The notes under the pieces are model-generated. The model did no database searches. It had not been told where the DNA came from and saw only the letters and a list, made by a program, of their open reading frames with translations. Both the position numbers and the translations under genes were made by a program. Below are positions 50,961 to 62,136 of a DNA stretch of 64,000 nt, one piece after another (position 1 is the stretch's first letter; each line of letters starts with the position of its first letter). This DNA comes from Ophiocordyceps camponoti-saundersi (nom. inval.) (taxonomy: Eukaryota > Ascomycota > Sordariomycetes > Hypocreales > Ophiocordycipitaceae), in assembly GCA_003339415.1 (NCBI GenBank), contig PDHQ01000144.1, positions 22,699 through 86,698 on the forward strand, written 5' to 3'.

Positions 50961-52924
50961 TTAAAAGTTATAATTCTTTATATATAAATATTTAGCTATT
51001 TACTTATTTAATTATATTACTTTAATATATTATAAATAGCAAAGCTTATTTAAGCTCCTTTTTAAAATAGCTATAATTATATAATAGAAAATTCTCTTTA
51101 ATTTTAATTTTTACTTTAGATTTATAATATCTTCGTACCTTTAGCTATTAAGTATATTTATTATAAGAAATATCTTTTATAACTAATAAGATTTTATTAA
51201 CTAAAAAGTATATCTTAGTTATCTAGCTTAGATATTTTTCTTTTACTTAATACTTATCTTAAATTCTATTTATTTAACGAAATATATTCTTATAAATATT
51301 ATATATATAATTAATAAGATATTTTCTACTAAGAGGATAATAATTTCTAACTATCCTTTACTAAGATAGAGTAATAGCTTTTAACTATTAAACTCCTTAA
51401 CTTAAATATATTTACTAATATTTAAATAGATATTATAATAACTTAGTAAAACGCTTACTTTAAACTTAAATATAAAGGAAGAATATACTAATAAAAAGCT
51501 ATAATATCTAGCTACTATAGCTTTATAAGCTATTACTAGTATATAACTAAAGCTTACTAAGGTATTATTAGTTAATATAAACTTATTACTATTAATAATT
51601 ATTAATTATTACTTTATAAGAAATTACTAAGCTTAAATAAATAATTATTTTAGAAACGCTTAACTTTAATAATAGTTAATTTAAAAATAATAAGAATATA
51701 ATAATATATAAGTAATACGCTTACTTAAAGAAAAAACGTTAAGGCTATTACTTAAGCTATAATATATTAATATTTATTAGTATTAACTAGGAGGGGAGAT
51801 TTAAGAAAAATAATATTAAGATTACTTAAATTTAAACTTCTAATATAATTAGAAATAGTTTTATAAAACTTTTTTAAAGATAATTATCTAAGGAGTTCGA
51901 AACCGAACTTATACTTAAAAGTAAAGTTATCTAATTTCTAATTATTAATATATTTCTTTTTTATTATTATATTTTTTTTTTATTTTTACTTATATTTTAT
52001 ATTATTATTTATATAAGTATTATTTTTATATTTACTATATATTATTTTTTTTTTTATATAAAGGAAAAGTTACCTCCTAAACTAATATCTTTTCTCCGCG
52101 TTTACCTAAGCTTACTAAGCTATAGTTAAAGTAAAAAGGTATAATATACCCCCTAGCTATTATATAAAATACTTAAGATACTCTAGCGAGAGGAGACTAA
52201 CTTACTTATTCGGAGGCTTAGGGGAATACTTAAGTTTTATAATCTCTCTATCTTTTATAATATTATTATTATTAGTAATTATATTAGTAAGCTATATTAT
52301 TATTTTAGCTACTTTTATTAGATATTAGAAAAAATATTATCGCTTAAAGCTAGCTTATAAATAGCTTATATAAGCGCTATATTAAAAGCTAGGAAGCGAT
52401 ATATAATATTAAAATAGATATATTTTAGTTTTTAGATAGCTATTTTTTAGTAAGGCGTAATATTTTAATTATTATAATTTTATATAATTAAGGCCTTAAA
52501 ATATATATAGCTATATATAATTTAAATAGCTATTAGCTAAGTAAATATAATAATCTTAGCTAAAAGAATAATATTTCTTATAAGTAGCGTAAATACTTAT
52601 TATTTTAATATTTATAAAAAAAGAAAAATATATTATTTTAAGTTATATATAAAATCTATAAGCGAATACTTATATTAATATTAAAAGCGTTTATTATAGC
52701 TAATATTAGCGTATATATAGTTAGAATCTTAAGGAGGCGATAACGCCCTTTTAGTATATTATAATCGAGGGTAGAAAAAAATTCTATATTTCTTTTCTTA
52801 TAAAAGAATTTATATAAGAAAAAAAAAGGAAAAGGATAAAAGAAAAAAGAAAAAGAAAAAAAAGAGAGGAAGAGAAAAGGGCGTTTTATACCTTACTTAG
52901 ATAACTTATTTAGCATAACTAGTT
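50961..52924. other. Very AT-rich DNA present only in block copy 2
   Basis: Part of the roughly 2.58 kb missing from copy 1. Extremely AT-rich, with long T runs near 51970 and 52045 and A/G-rich runs near 52815-52875. No coding frame, RNA or matching repeat is recognised. Confidence 0.45.
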
Positions 52925-53285
52925 TAATAAGTATAAAAGAGTAGTAAATAGTAACGGGTTTATCTACTAAAAGATAAGAAGAGTAGTAAATAGGTTTATC
53001 CTAAGAATAGTAATTAATAAGTTTATACCTTATAGGATAAGAATAATAGTTAACGGTTTTATTCCTTAAGGGAGAAGAATAATATTTAATAAGTTTATCC
53101 CTTAAGGGATAAGAATAGTAGTAAACGGTTTTATACCTTAGAAGATAAGAATAGTATTTAATAAGTTTATCCCTTAGGGGAGAAAAATAATATTTAAAAA
53201 GTTTATCCCTTAATAGATAAGATAAGTAATTAATAAGTTTATTCCTTAAAAGATAAAATAAGTAGTTAATAAGTTTTTATTACGC
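52925..53285. repeat. Diverged minisatellite units at the element start
   Basis: About nine irregular units of the AGTTAATAAGTTTATCCCTTAAGGG type, followed by a TTACTACTTAGTATTAAATACTAG block that recurs after the units at 35.94 and 59.83 kb. Together they form a repeated end on both sides of the 53.5-59 kb element, like a terminal repeat. Confidence 0.75.
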
Positions 53286-53479
53286 TAATATTACTACTTA
53301 GTATTAAATACTAGCGCGGTAAATAAGTAAATATAGAAAATATAAAAGTATTATTTAGATAAATTTACTTAAATAATTAAGCGATATAATAATTAAAATT
53401 ATATATCCCTTAGCTTATATATAAATATTATATTATAATACGTTTTATAATAATATTTTATAAATTATATCTAAATATA

Positions 53480-56400
53480 AGAATTTTTAAAAATATTATA
53501 ATATATAAGAAGCTACTTTAAAGCTATCTAAATAATAAGTTTATAATTAAGCTTATAAAAGAATATAAATATAACTATAAAACCTTTATAAAAAAACTAA
53601 AAGATAATTTAAAATTTTTTTTATAAAAAAAGTAATAGAGAGTTATTATAAACTAAGCTAAGGATATAAAAAATATATAAAGTTAAAGTAAGTAAAATTC
53701 TTATTAGCTAAAGATAATAGTAGCTAATTAATCTTTTTCTAATAGCTAAAGAAGAATATTACTAGCTATAGAAAAAATATAGCGGCTATTAACTAAGATA
53801 TTATTAGTAAATTTATTTTTAGGTTTATTATTTACTTAGCTAATTACGCTATAAGAGATAAGATATATTTAGAAATTATCCTTAGATTTATTTTAATTTA
53901 TTAAGTTTATTAGCTACTTTAAAATAAACTATTATAAAACTTTAAAAAAGAGGTATTAATAAAAGTATAATAGCTAGCGTTATCTAGATTTCGGTTTCTT
54001 AAGCTAATATACCGTAAATATAAGATAAAGTAAATAATAAATTCGAATCCTTTATCTTTATAATTATATACGCTAATAAGCTAATAATATATTAATATAG
54101 TTTTATATTTTTAAAAATATTAAATAAGATTAACCTTTAAAGAATAATTTTTAAAAATTATCTTAAAAAGTTCTATTAAGCGGAAGATAGATAGTAATCC
54201 TCTAACTTAGATAATTAGCTTCTATAAGGGAAAATACCCCTCTTTATTAAAACTATTACCCTCTTAGCTAAAGAGGAATTTAACGCTAAAATAAATAAGA
54301 ATTAGGTTTTAAGTACTAAAACCCTTAATTAAATAATTTTAAAAAGTTATATATCTCCTAATAACCGAACTAATAAAGTAATTATTAGGGATAGTCTCCT
54401 TAATATTTAAACTAAGCTAAAAAAACTACCTTTAAAGTTTAGCTCTCTTAAATTACTAAAATAAAAAAAGCCCTTTATATTAAAACTATCTTATAATTAT
54501 TATATAAGCTTTAAATACTTATAACCTTTCTTACTTAATATTTATAGGGAGGAAGGGGAAAATATTTTAGTTTAAATAATATACTTAAATAAAAATACGA
54601 TAACTTTTTTTTATTTTAACTTTTTTACTAAACCCTTATACTTATAATAAATTACTTTACTTTAATTCTAAGACCTTTTAAGCCCGCTCCTTAATATTAA
54701 GCTACTTATTACCTTTTTTAAGCTTTAAACTATTATCTAAAAACGGATTTAATATATCTTTAATTAAGTAAGGTATAACTTAAGGATTTAGATAGTCCTT
54801 ATATATAATAAAGTTAGTAAAAATATCCTAGCTATTAATAAAATAATTTACTATTTATAAAGTCTTACTAATCTCTACCTTATAAGCGTACTTAGAGTGC
54901 TAACGCTAATTATAAGTAGCTGCCCTAATTCTATTTTAAATATAATTAAAATAACTATAACTTCCTTAGCTATATATCGAAATATATTTATAAAATAATA
55001 TTAATATATATTCCTTATAGTAAGTAACGGTTATTATTTATAATTATAAATAATAAATATATAACTTTAAGTTATATTAATTAAAAATTAAGATAAGAAA
55101 AGCTTTATAATATTTAAGGTATTTCCTTTAGATTAAATAATTAAAAAAAAAGCCCTCTAAGTACGTAATCTTAATTAAGATATAAGTAACTTAGGGTTCC
55201 CTTAGTATTTTCTCTTAGTACTCTCTTTCTCTAGCCTTAATAAAGTAATAAAGAAAAAACTTAAAAGGAGATATAATACCTATTTTTATTTTAATAAAAG
55301 CTAGGGCTTCTTAAGGAACTTTCTCGTAGAAAGCTATCTTAATAAATATAAGAACGCTAAAATACCTAATATTAACGCCTCCTTTATACTAAATTTTAAA
55401 GTAAGCGTAAATTTAAATAAAGAAAATTAGTCTTAATATTTAAAATTATTTAATTAAAATACTTACGCGTATATATTTAAGGTAAGGAAAAGTTTTTAGC
55501 GCTATATAGCTTTACTAGCTTAAGCTTAATAGAACGCTTATATTTTCGGTATCTAACTTACGTAAAATAAGGTTATAAATATTAAGGAGATATTTTTTTT
55601 TCTCCTCGATTATCTCCTTTTCTATTAACTTAGGCGCTATTATAATTAAAAATTCTTATTATTATTAATATATCTAAGTTAAGTAGGTAAAAAAAGAAAA
55701 AAAAGAGAGGGAGAGGATAAGGGCGAAATAAATAGTAAGCTAATAATTATTCTTTTCTAATTAGGAAGAAGCCCTCCTCGCTTTTCCCTTCGCGGTATTA
55801 TAATACTAACTAAAATATAAAGTAGTAAGCTTAAAAACTAAGGTAGCGAATAATAATAAAATAAAGCGACGCGTTTTTCCTCTTTTCTTATACGTACCTT
55901 TTTTTTTTTAACCTAACTATTTATTTAATAACTAAGCTATACTTAGCGTATTATTATTATAATTAAAATATATTATAAATTTAATAAATTTAAACTATAA
56001 GCTTAGTAAGGAAATAAACTTTAAACTAAAAAAGCTATTTTTTAGTAAATAAAATAATAAGTTTATTATTATAGCGATATTTTATAATAAAGTAATAATA
56101 AGGCTTATATTACTTAATCTCCCTTTCTTAGCGGTAACTCCTAAGCTTACGCGAACCCTTAAGTATAAATAGCCCTTTTAGTTTATAAAATAAATAGTTT
56201 AGCCGAAAGAATACGTTAAGCTTTTTATAAATATAATTAAATACTTATATATATTTTAAGCTAGTAAGAAAATTACTAATATTATCTTATTTAATAATAT
56301 CTAAAATTAAAATAACTATATAAATAATATAAGGTATTTTATTTTTAAAATATAAAAATAATTATAAGTAATTAGCTTTAAGCTAAAAGCTATAATAAAA

Positions 56401-58600
56401 ATCTTAAATAAGGGAATCTAAGATAAAGTATACTTATTTATAGTTTTTATAATAATTATAATACTTATTATTATAAATAAGACTACTAATATATTATTTA
56501 AGAAAAAACTTTATTATATTATACTTAAGTTTAATTTAAAGTAGGAAGTAAATAGTTACTTTTTTCTAAGTAATATAGTTAATTTTAAAGTAGATAAGAC
56601 TAATATTAAGTATTATTAGAGCAGCTTCTTTTAGGATTAGTAAGCTTAAGTATTTTATTTTTTTAACTTAATAAAGCTAAAATAAGTACCTTAATCGAAA
56701 AAGGTAATAGCTATATAAAAAGATATCTTAAGCGAGTTTTAAGGGGACTACTTTTTTAATTTTATTATTATTCTTAAAATACGATAAAAAGGAGCGTATA
56801 AATATAGATATCTAGCCTTTTTTATATTATAATACTAAGCTTATAGTTTTATCGGTTTTAAACTTAATATATATATTAATAGCTTATCGAATAAGCGAAA
56901 ATTAAGCGTTAAATAGTTTAAAAAAGATCTTAAAACCCCCCTAAATTCCTATATTCTCTTATAAAACTAAGCTATATAAATTAAAAATAGTAATAGTAAT
57001 AATTATAATAAATTAATTACTTAAATAACTAATAACTTATATATTATTAAGGTAAATAAACTAAGTATTTAAAAATTAGAATAGTTTAACTTTTTAGAAA
57101 ATAGTTATAAATTTAAACTAAGGAATTAAGAGGGTAGCGAAGATCTCTTAATAAAGCTAAAAGTAAACTTAACGACGCTTAGAGGCTTATACCTTAAAGC
57201 TACTATCTTTTATTACTAGATCCTTAGAAAATATTAAATTATTACGCTTAAAACCCTTACTAATAACTTTATAATAAAAAGCTATATTATAATACTATAT
57301 TTAGGCGCTATTAGAGTTAGAAGATAGCTTTAGGGAGATTAGGAAAAATTATAAAAGATTAATATTAACGATTTTAATAAGGGCGAAGGGGCTAAGGATA
57401 ATAAGGCTTTAGATAAGGAAAAAGTTAAGGAGGAAAATAATAAGGACTTTCCTAAAGATAAGATTATAAAAGGCCCGACTAATAATTAAATAGTTCCGAT
57501 ATCTAGCTTTTTATCTTTTTTTAGATTTAAAAACCCCCTAACTTTAAAAAAAACTTAAATAAGAGATAAGCGCTATAAAGAATATAAGAAAGAAAGATAA
57601 AGTAACTAAAGCGCCTAATAATATTATAACTAAAGAGGAAATAACTAAAATAAAGAAAATAATCCCTTAGGAATTAATAAGTATATTATAGCTTAAGAAA
57701 CTTATTACGGGGAAGAAAATACTTATAAAATTAAACCTAGCCCTAATATAGCTAGCTTTCTCTCCGAGGCGTAGCGTAAGGATAAAGAAATTAATAAAAC
57801 GCGACTATTTAATTAAAAACCTTATATTATAGAAAATAGCCCCTAAAAGAAAAAAGGAGGAAAAAAATATAAGAACGCTAAAATTAATATACTTTACTTA
57901 TTTTACCTTAGGTAAGAACCTTATAGTCTAGCTTAGTAAAAGACTTATAGCTATAAATATAAGCTAAAAACTAATTAATCTAAACCCGCTTAGCTTTAAA
58001 ATTAAAAAGGTTAAGCGTTATAAAAATTATATAACTTAAATTAAAAGTTATAAACTTATATAATAAGGAAAATATATTATACTTAATATAGCTAAATTTA
58101 TTATAATATATATTAGACGCGTACTTATTAAAGACTAGCTTTAAGAACTAAAAATAATTTTAATAATCCCGAAAATTAGTTTTTTTATTAGCTTATAGCC
58201 CCTAGGGCTTATATACCTTAATATATAAGCTAAGATTAATAAAGCTATCGATAACTATTTAATTAAGTAATAACGGGAGCGAGAGAAGGGACCTAAAAAA
58301 GATATACTACTAGTAGGCGGTTAGCGTAAATACTAAAGTTAATAAATTTAAAAATTAAACCTTAAAGAGAAGTAACTAAAGTTTCCTTTATTATTTCCTT
58401 TACTAAAAGTCCTTTCCGCTTTTATTTTATCGCGCTTATATATACCTTATTTAAGTTATAAGAAAAGTTAATTATTACTAAGAAAAAAGGCTAATTACTT
58501 ATTATTATAATATACGCTTAGGGAGGAGTTTAGTAGCGGAGATAAGGATACTAAAAGAAATATAAGCGCTTACCTTAGCTAAGGAATTATTAGAAACTTA
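53480..58600 (+). pseudogene. Long degraded coding region(s), duplicate of 29.6-34.7 kb
   Basis: Colinear with the remnant in copy 1, with the same readable frames. The charged segment around 57340-57470 is still visible (DKEKVKEE-like here). More Gln/Trp-type stops and fewer CpG have accumulated than in copy 1. Function unknown. Confidence 0.45.
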
Positions 58601-59145
58601 TAAAAAGTTTAATTAAATAGTTCCTAAACCTTTTTTTCTTTTCCTAAAAGCTACTAAAAGTTAATATATAAAGGTAGTTAAGCTAAAATAAGGGCTATTA
58701 CTAAGTATATAATATAAATTAGTTTCCTTTAAAAGAGGATAAATTAAGTAAGTAATTAACTTTTAACTTTATTTTTAAAGCTATAATAAAAGTTATATAT
58801 TATAAGTTAAGTTTTAAAAAGGACTTATAATAAAAACTTTATTAAATAAAATTATAATTTTATTTTAAATTTTATATTTTTATATTATAAATTACTAATT
58901 TAAATACCTTTTTCGAAATTTTTAATATTTAATTAAATAATTTTTACCTTTATATTACTTTTTTCTTTTATCTTTATATAGAAAACTAACTTTTTATTAT
59001 TTTCCTTATAAAAAATTACTATATAGCTTTTCCTCTTATAGCTAAAGATCCCTTTTTATATTAGTTAAAAACTTTAATTATATAAGAAATTACGCCTTTT
59101 AAGTATTTATTATATTTATTTAAAGTATCTTTCTTCCTTTACTAA
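58545..59145 (+). repeat. Dispersed module R1, copy 9
   Basis: Duplicate of R1 copy 5. Reads AKELLETYKKFN*IVPKP and ends TTCTTCCTTTACTAAAAT, the CCCCCGC box of other copies now mutated. Confidence 0.85.
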
Positions 59146-59439
59146 AATATTATATTAATAATTAGTTTATTAGCTCTAATCTTACTAAAATACTTACTTT
59201 AAGATATTTTATTAGTTAATAAAAGATTTAATTTAAATAAAGAGGTTTATTTTTTCTAAAAAGAGGTAATTATAATAGCGAAATTAAAGCTTAAAATAAA
59301 AGCTAAAGCGGAGGCTAATAATAAAATAGCTAAAAAAGCTAAGGGCTAATTTTATTTTCGCTATAAAAATAAAAAATTAAGGGGGGGGGTTTATATAAAT
59401 ATTACTTTTAACTTAACTTTTAAAAAATAAGGAGTATAG

Positions 59440-59830
59440 TAAATAAGTTTATTTTAAAAAAGATAAGAGTAATTAGAGAGTTTATTTTTTAAGGAATAAG
59501 AATAATAATAAATAAGTTTATAGCTTAGGGAATAAGAAAAGAAATAAGTAAGTTTATAAATAAATAGGTTTATCTAATAAAAGATAGGAAAAAAAGTAAA
59601 TAAGTTTATAAGTAAAAAAGTTTATCTTCTAGTAAATAAGAATAAAGTAAATAAATTTATCTTTTTAAAGATAAGAAAAGTAATAAATAAGAATAAGTTT
59701 ATACTTAAGAGAAAGAAAAATAGTTAGCGAGTTTAATTTTAAGGGAGAAAAAAGGTAATTACTTAGCTTATTTTATAGTTTATAAAAGGAGTAGTTAATA
59801 AGTTTCTATAATTTTAATATTAATACTAAA
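59440..59830. repeat. Diverged minisatellite units, duplicate of 35.6-35.9 kb
   Basis: The same irregular units as in copy 1 of the block, with further C/T and G/A changes. Confidence 0.75.
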
Positions 59831-60309
59831 TACTAGCGTAATATTTAGCTAAATTATAAAAATATAAAAATATTATTTAAGTAAATTTTTTATAAGGTTA
59901 AATATTATAATAAGTAAAATTATACGCTTAATAGCTTATAATAAAAAATTAAATTATAATATATTTTATAAAAATATTTTATAGATAGAATCTAATAATA
60001 AGAACTTATAATAATATTATAAAATTTAAGGAGTTATTTTAAAGCTATCTAAGTAATAAGTTTATAAATAAGCTTCCTAATATAATTATAGATTTTTTAA
60101 GAAAAAGCTATAGAATAATTTAGAATTTCTCTTATTATAGAAGTAATTAGGCTAAAAAGTAATTATAGATAAAGCTTACTATTAAGGATAGATTTAGTAA
60201 GTATTTATATAACTAAGCTAGTTTAGCAAGGTTAAAAAGATACTTCCGAAGAAAAGAAAAAAAAGAAGAAAAAGGGAAAAAGGGATAAAGGGGTAATTTT
60301 ATATAATTC

Positions 60310-60870
60310 TTAGAAATTTAAAAGACGTAGAATTAAAAGGGCTAAGGGAGGAAGGAATCCGTAATAGGTAGCCTTACCTTACTAGGTACGAATACGCTTA
60401 TAGCAACTAACTTTATATAGAAGGGCTTATAGCTACCTTAAGTCTTTTTGCTAAAGGTAGGAAATTAACCTTTTTTTATAAGTATAAATCTAACCTTTCC
60501 TAAGTCCTTTAGCCCCCTCTAGCTAAGCGAATACTAATTAATTAGATCTATTAAATTAAGTAAGTAAGATTAAATAACCTTTCTAAACCTTATAGTCCTA
60601 ACTAGCTTATATAACTTAGTAGGTCCCTATAAGCTTATACGGACTAGATAGTCTTATATACTTCCTTAAGACGGTCTTCTCTATAAGGGCTATATATATA
60701 TATAAGCAGGAGTGCCTATTACTTCCGCGAAACTAAGAGGCCTTTTCTTCTTTATCCTTATAGCTTAGTAGCTAAGTTAGCTTCTTTATTATTATAAGTA
60801 TAAAATTATTATACTTATTTCTTACCTTCTATAATAATAGCACTTTAGTAAGCTTAATTATACTAATAAG
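60310..60870 (+). pseudogene. Degraded coding region, duplicate of 36.4-37.0 kb
   Basis: Same frame as the copy at 36430, reading LKRLREEG-like (KGLREEG here), EGL*ATLSLF and SARY-like blocks. Stops are sparse. Family unknown. Confidence 0.4.
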
Positions 60871-61128
60871 ATTAAAGATATATTTATTAAATAAGCTATC
60901 TAATATTAATATCGAGGAATCTTAAAAAAGAGTATACTTATTACTATAATACCCTCTTATATATAATATATAAAGAGGGTAAATATTTAAAAACTAAATA
61001 CTTATTTAAATATATAAAGTAATAAATAAGGAATATAAAAAATAAAATAGGGAGTTATAAAATAAGAAAGATCTTATATTTAAAAGGTTATATATAGTGG
61101 AAATAAATAGTGACGGATTAGGAAAAAA

Positions 61129-61168
61129 TATCACGTAATAGAGTGAGAAGAGAGGTATCACGTAATAG
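61129..61168. repeat. Two 13-bp direct repeats, 27 bases apart
   Basis: TATCACGTAATAG at 61129-61141 and 61156-61168, both keeping a CAC that RIP would normally remove. Possibly protein-binding sites in an LTR, which is speculative. Confidence 0.7.
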
Positions 61169-61489
61169 TTAAATAGAGGAAAAAGATAAAGAATTAAAGG
61201 CAGGAGAGGTGATTAAATTATAAGTATAAGATAATAATACTATATAAGTAGGTGGGAAAACCCTCCTTCTTTTATAAACAATTTTTTAGTAACGAAGGTA
61301 CTTTCTAAGATACTTCTAAGTCCTCGGATATAGTACTCTAACGTAGCTATAAGACCTTCCTTTCCCTATATTTATAGGTATTTTCCTTCTTTTATTATTT
61401 AACTTAGAAGATCGAGGATTTACGGTAAGACTTATATATAATATATACGATCGAGGCTTATACGCGCGCTTAGGCCCGCGTACGCTTAG

Positions 61490-61600
61490 GCCTTATAAGC
61501 GCTATATATGAGACCTTATAAGCGCTATATAATAGGCGCTATAGGGCCTATATAATAAGCGTTATAGGGTATATACGTGCGCTATAGTAGGCCCCTATAA
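61490..61600. repeat. Short imperfect repeats of the GCGCTATA type
   Basis: Five or six irregular repeats combining TTATAAGCGCTATAT and GGGCCTATA-like motifs, in a position that would be the U3 part of the candidate LTR. Confidence 0.55.
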
Positions 61601-61631
61601 ACCTTAGTATATATAGCTTATTCCTCTTTTA

Positions 61632-62136
61632 TACTATATATCTTAAGCTATATTATAGGCTTATTTCTTATCCGATTAAGATAAGAAAATATATATTATA
61701 TAGCGTTTTAAAAAGGCTTTAATATAATATAAATATTACCTTATAAAACTTACTTAAAGTATTTATAAATAATTATATAAGCTTATTATAGCTATATTTT
61801 TATATTTTACTCTTATAGCCTCCCTTAAAGTATATATTATATATACTCTTTATTAGATTTTTATATTTAATCTTCTAAGAAGTAAGAAAGTAATATTTAT
61901 AAGCGTGGAAAAAATTAAATAAAACTATAAGATAGTAAAAACCTTAGTAAGATAAAAGACTATCTTTATATTATAATTATATATTAGTAAAACCTTATAG
62001 GAAAAATACTAATAATATATAATATAACTAGTAAAAACCTTTATAAAAGGAAAATAACTAGATTATATAAAGGAAAAGTTTAAAAGCAAAGTAAAAGACT
62101 TAAAAAACCTCTATTATTATAAGGAATAATTATCTA
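61632..62136. other. 3' region of the copia element
   Basis: AT-rich, between the candidate LTR and the end of the copia coding region. AGTAAAA(A)CCTT recurs at about 61934, 61986 and 62029. No gene. Confidence 0.4.

Larger units (their letters stand above)
44717..61085 (+). repeat. Large duplicated block, copy 2
   Basis: Second copy of 24062-37215, in the same orientation. It keeps two segments absent from copy 1 (about 45556-46180 and 50870-53455). The sum of the two explains the length difference between the copies to within a few bases. It is on the whole more AT-rich than copy 1, but at many sites copy 2 keeps CG where copy 1 has TA, so both copies were mutated after duplication. Confidence 0.92.
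61098..61620 (-). mobile_element. Candidate LTR of the 62-64 kb copia element
   Basis: Homology to the duplicated block stops at about 61088. A TG follows at 61098, and the stretch to about 61270 keeps unusually many TG/CA sites. On the minus strand there is a CTATAAATA box (plus 61354-61368) placed as in an LTR, and a purine-rich AAAAGAGGAATAAG at about 61618-61631 that could be the polypurine tract. Two TATCACGTAATAG direct repeats lie at 61129 and 61156. No second LTR is in the window, so the boundaries are inferred. Confidence 0.35.

Noticed and set aside
61480..61620. tRNA or small RNA gene in the CG-richer GCGCTATA region
   Set aside because: The motif is a set of short imperfect repeats. 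No cloverleaf or A/B box pair can be drawn.
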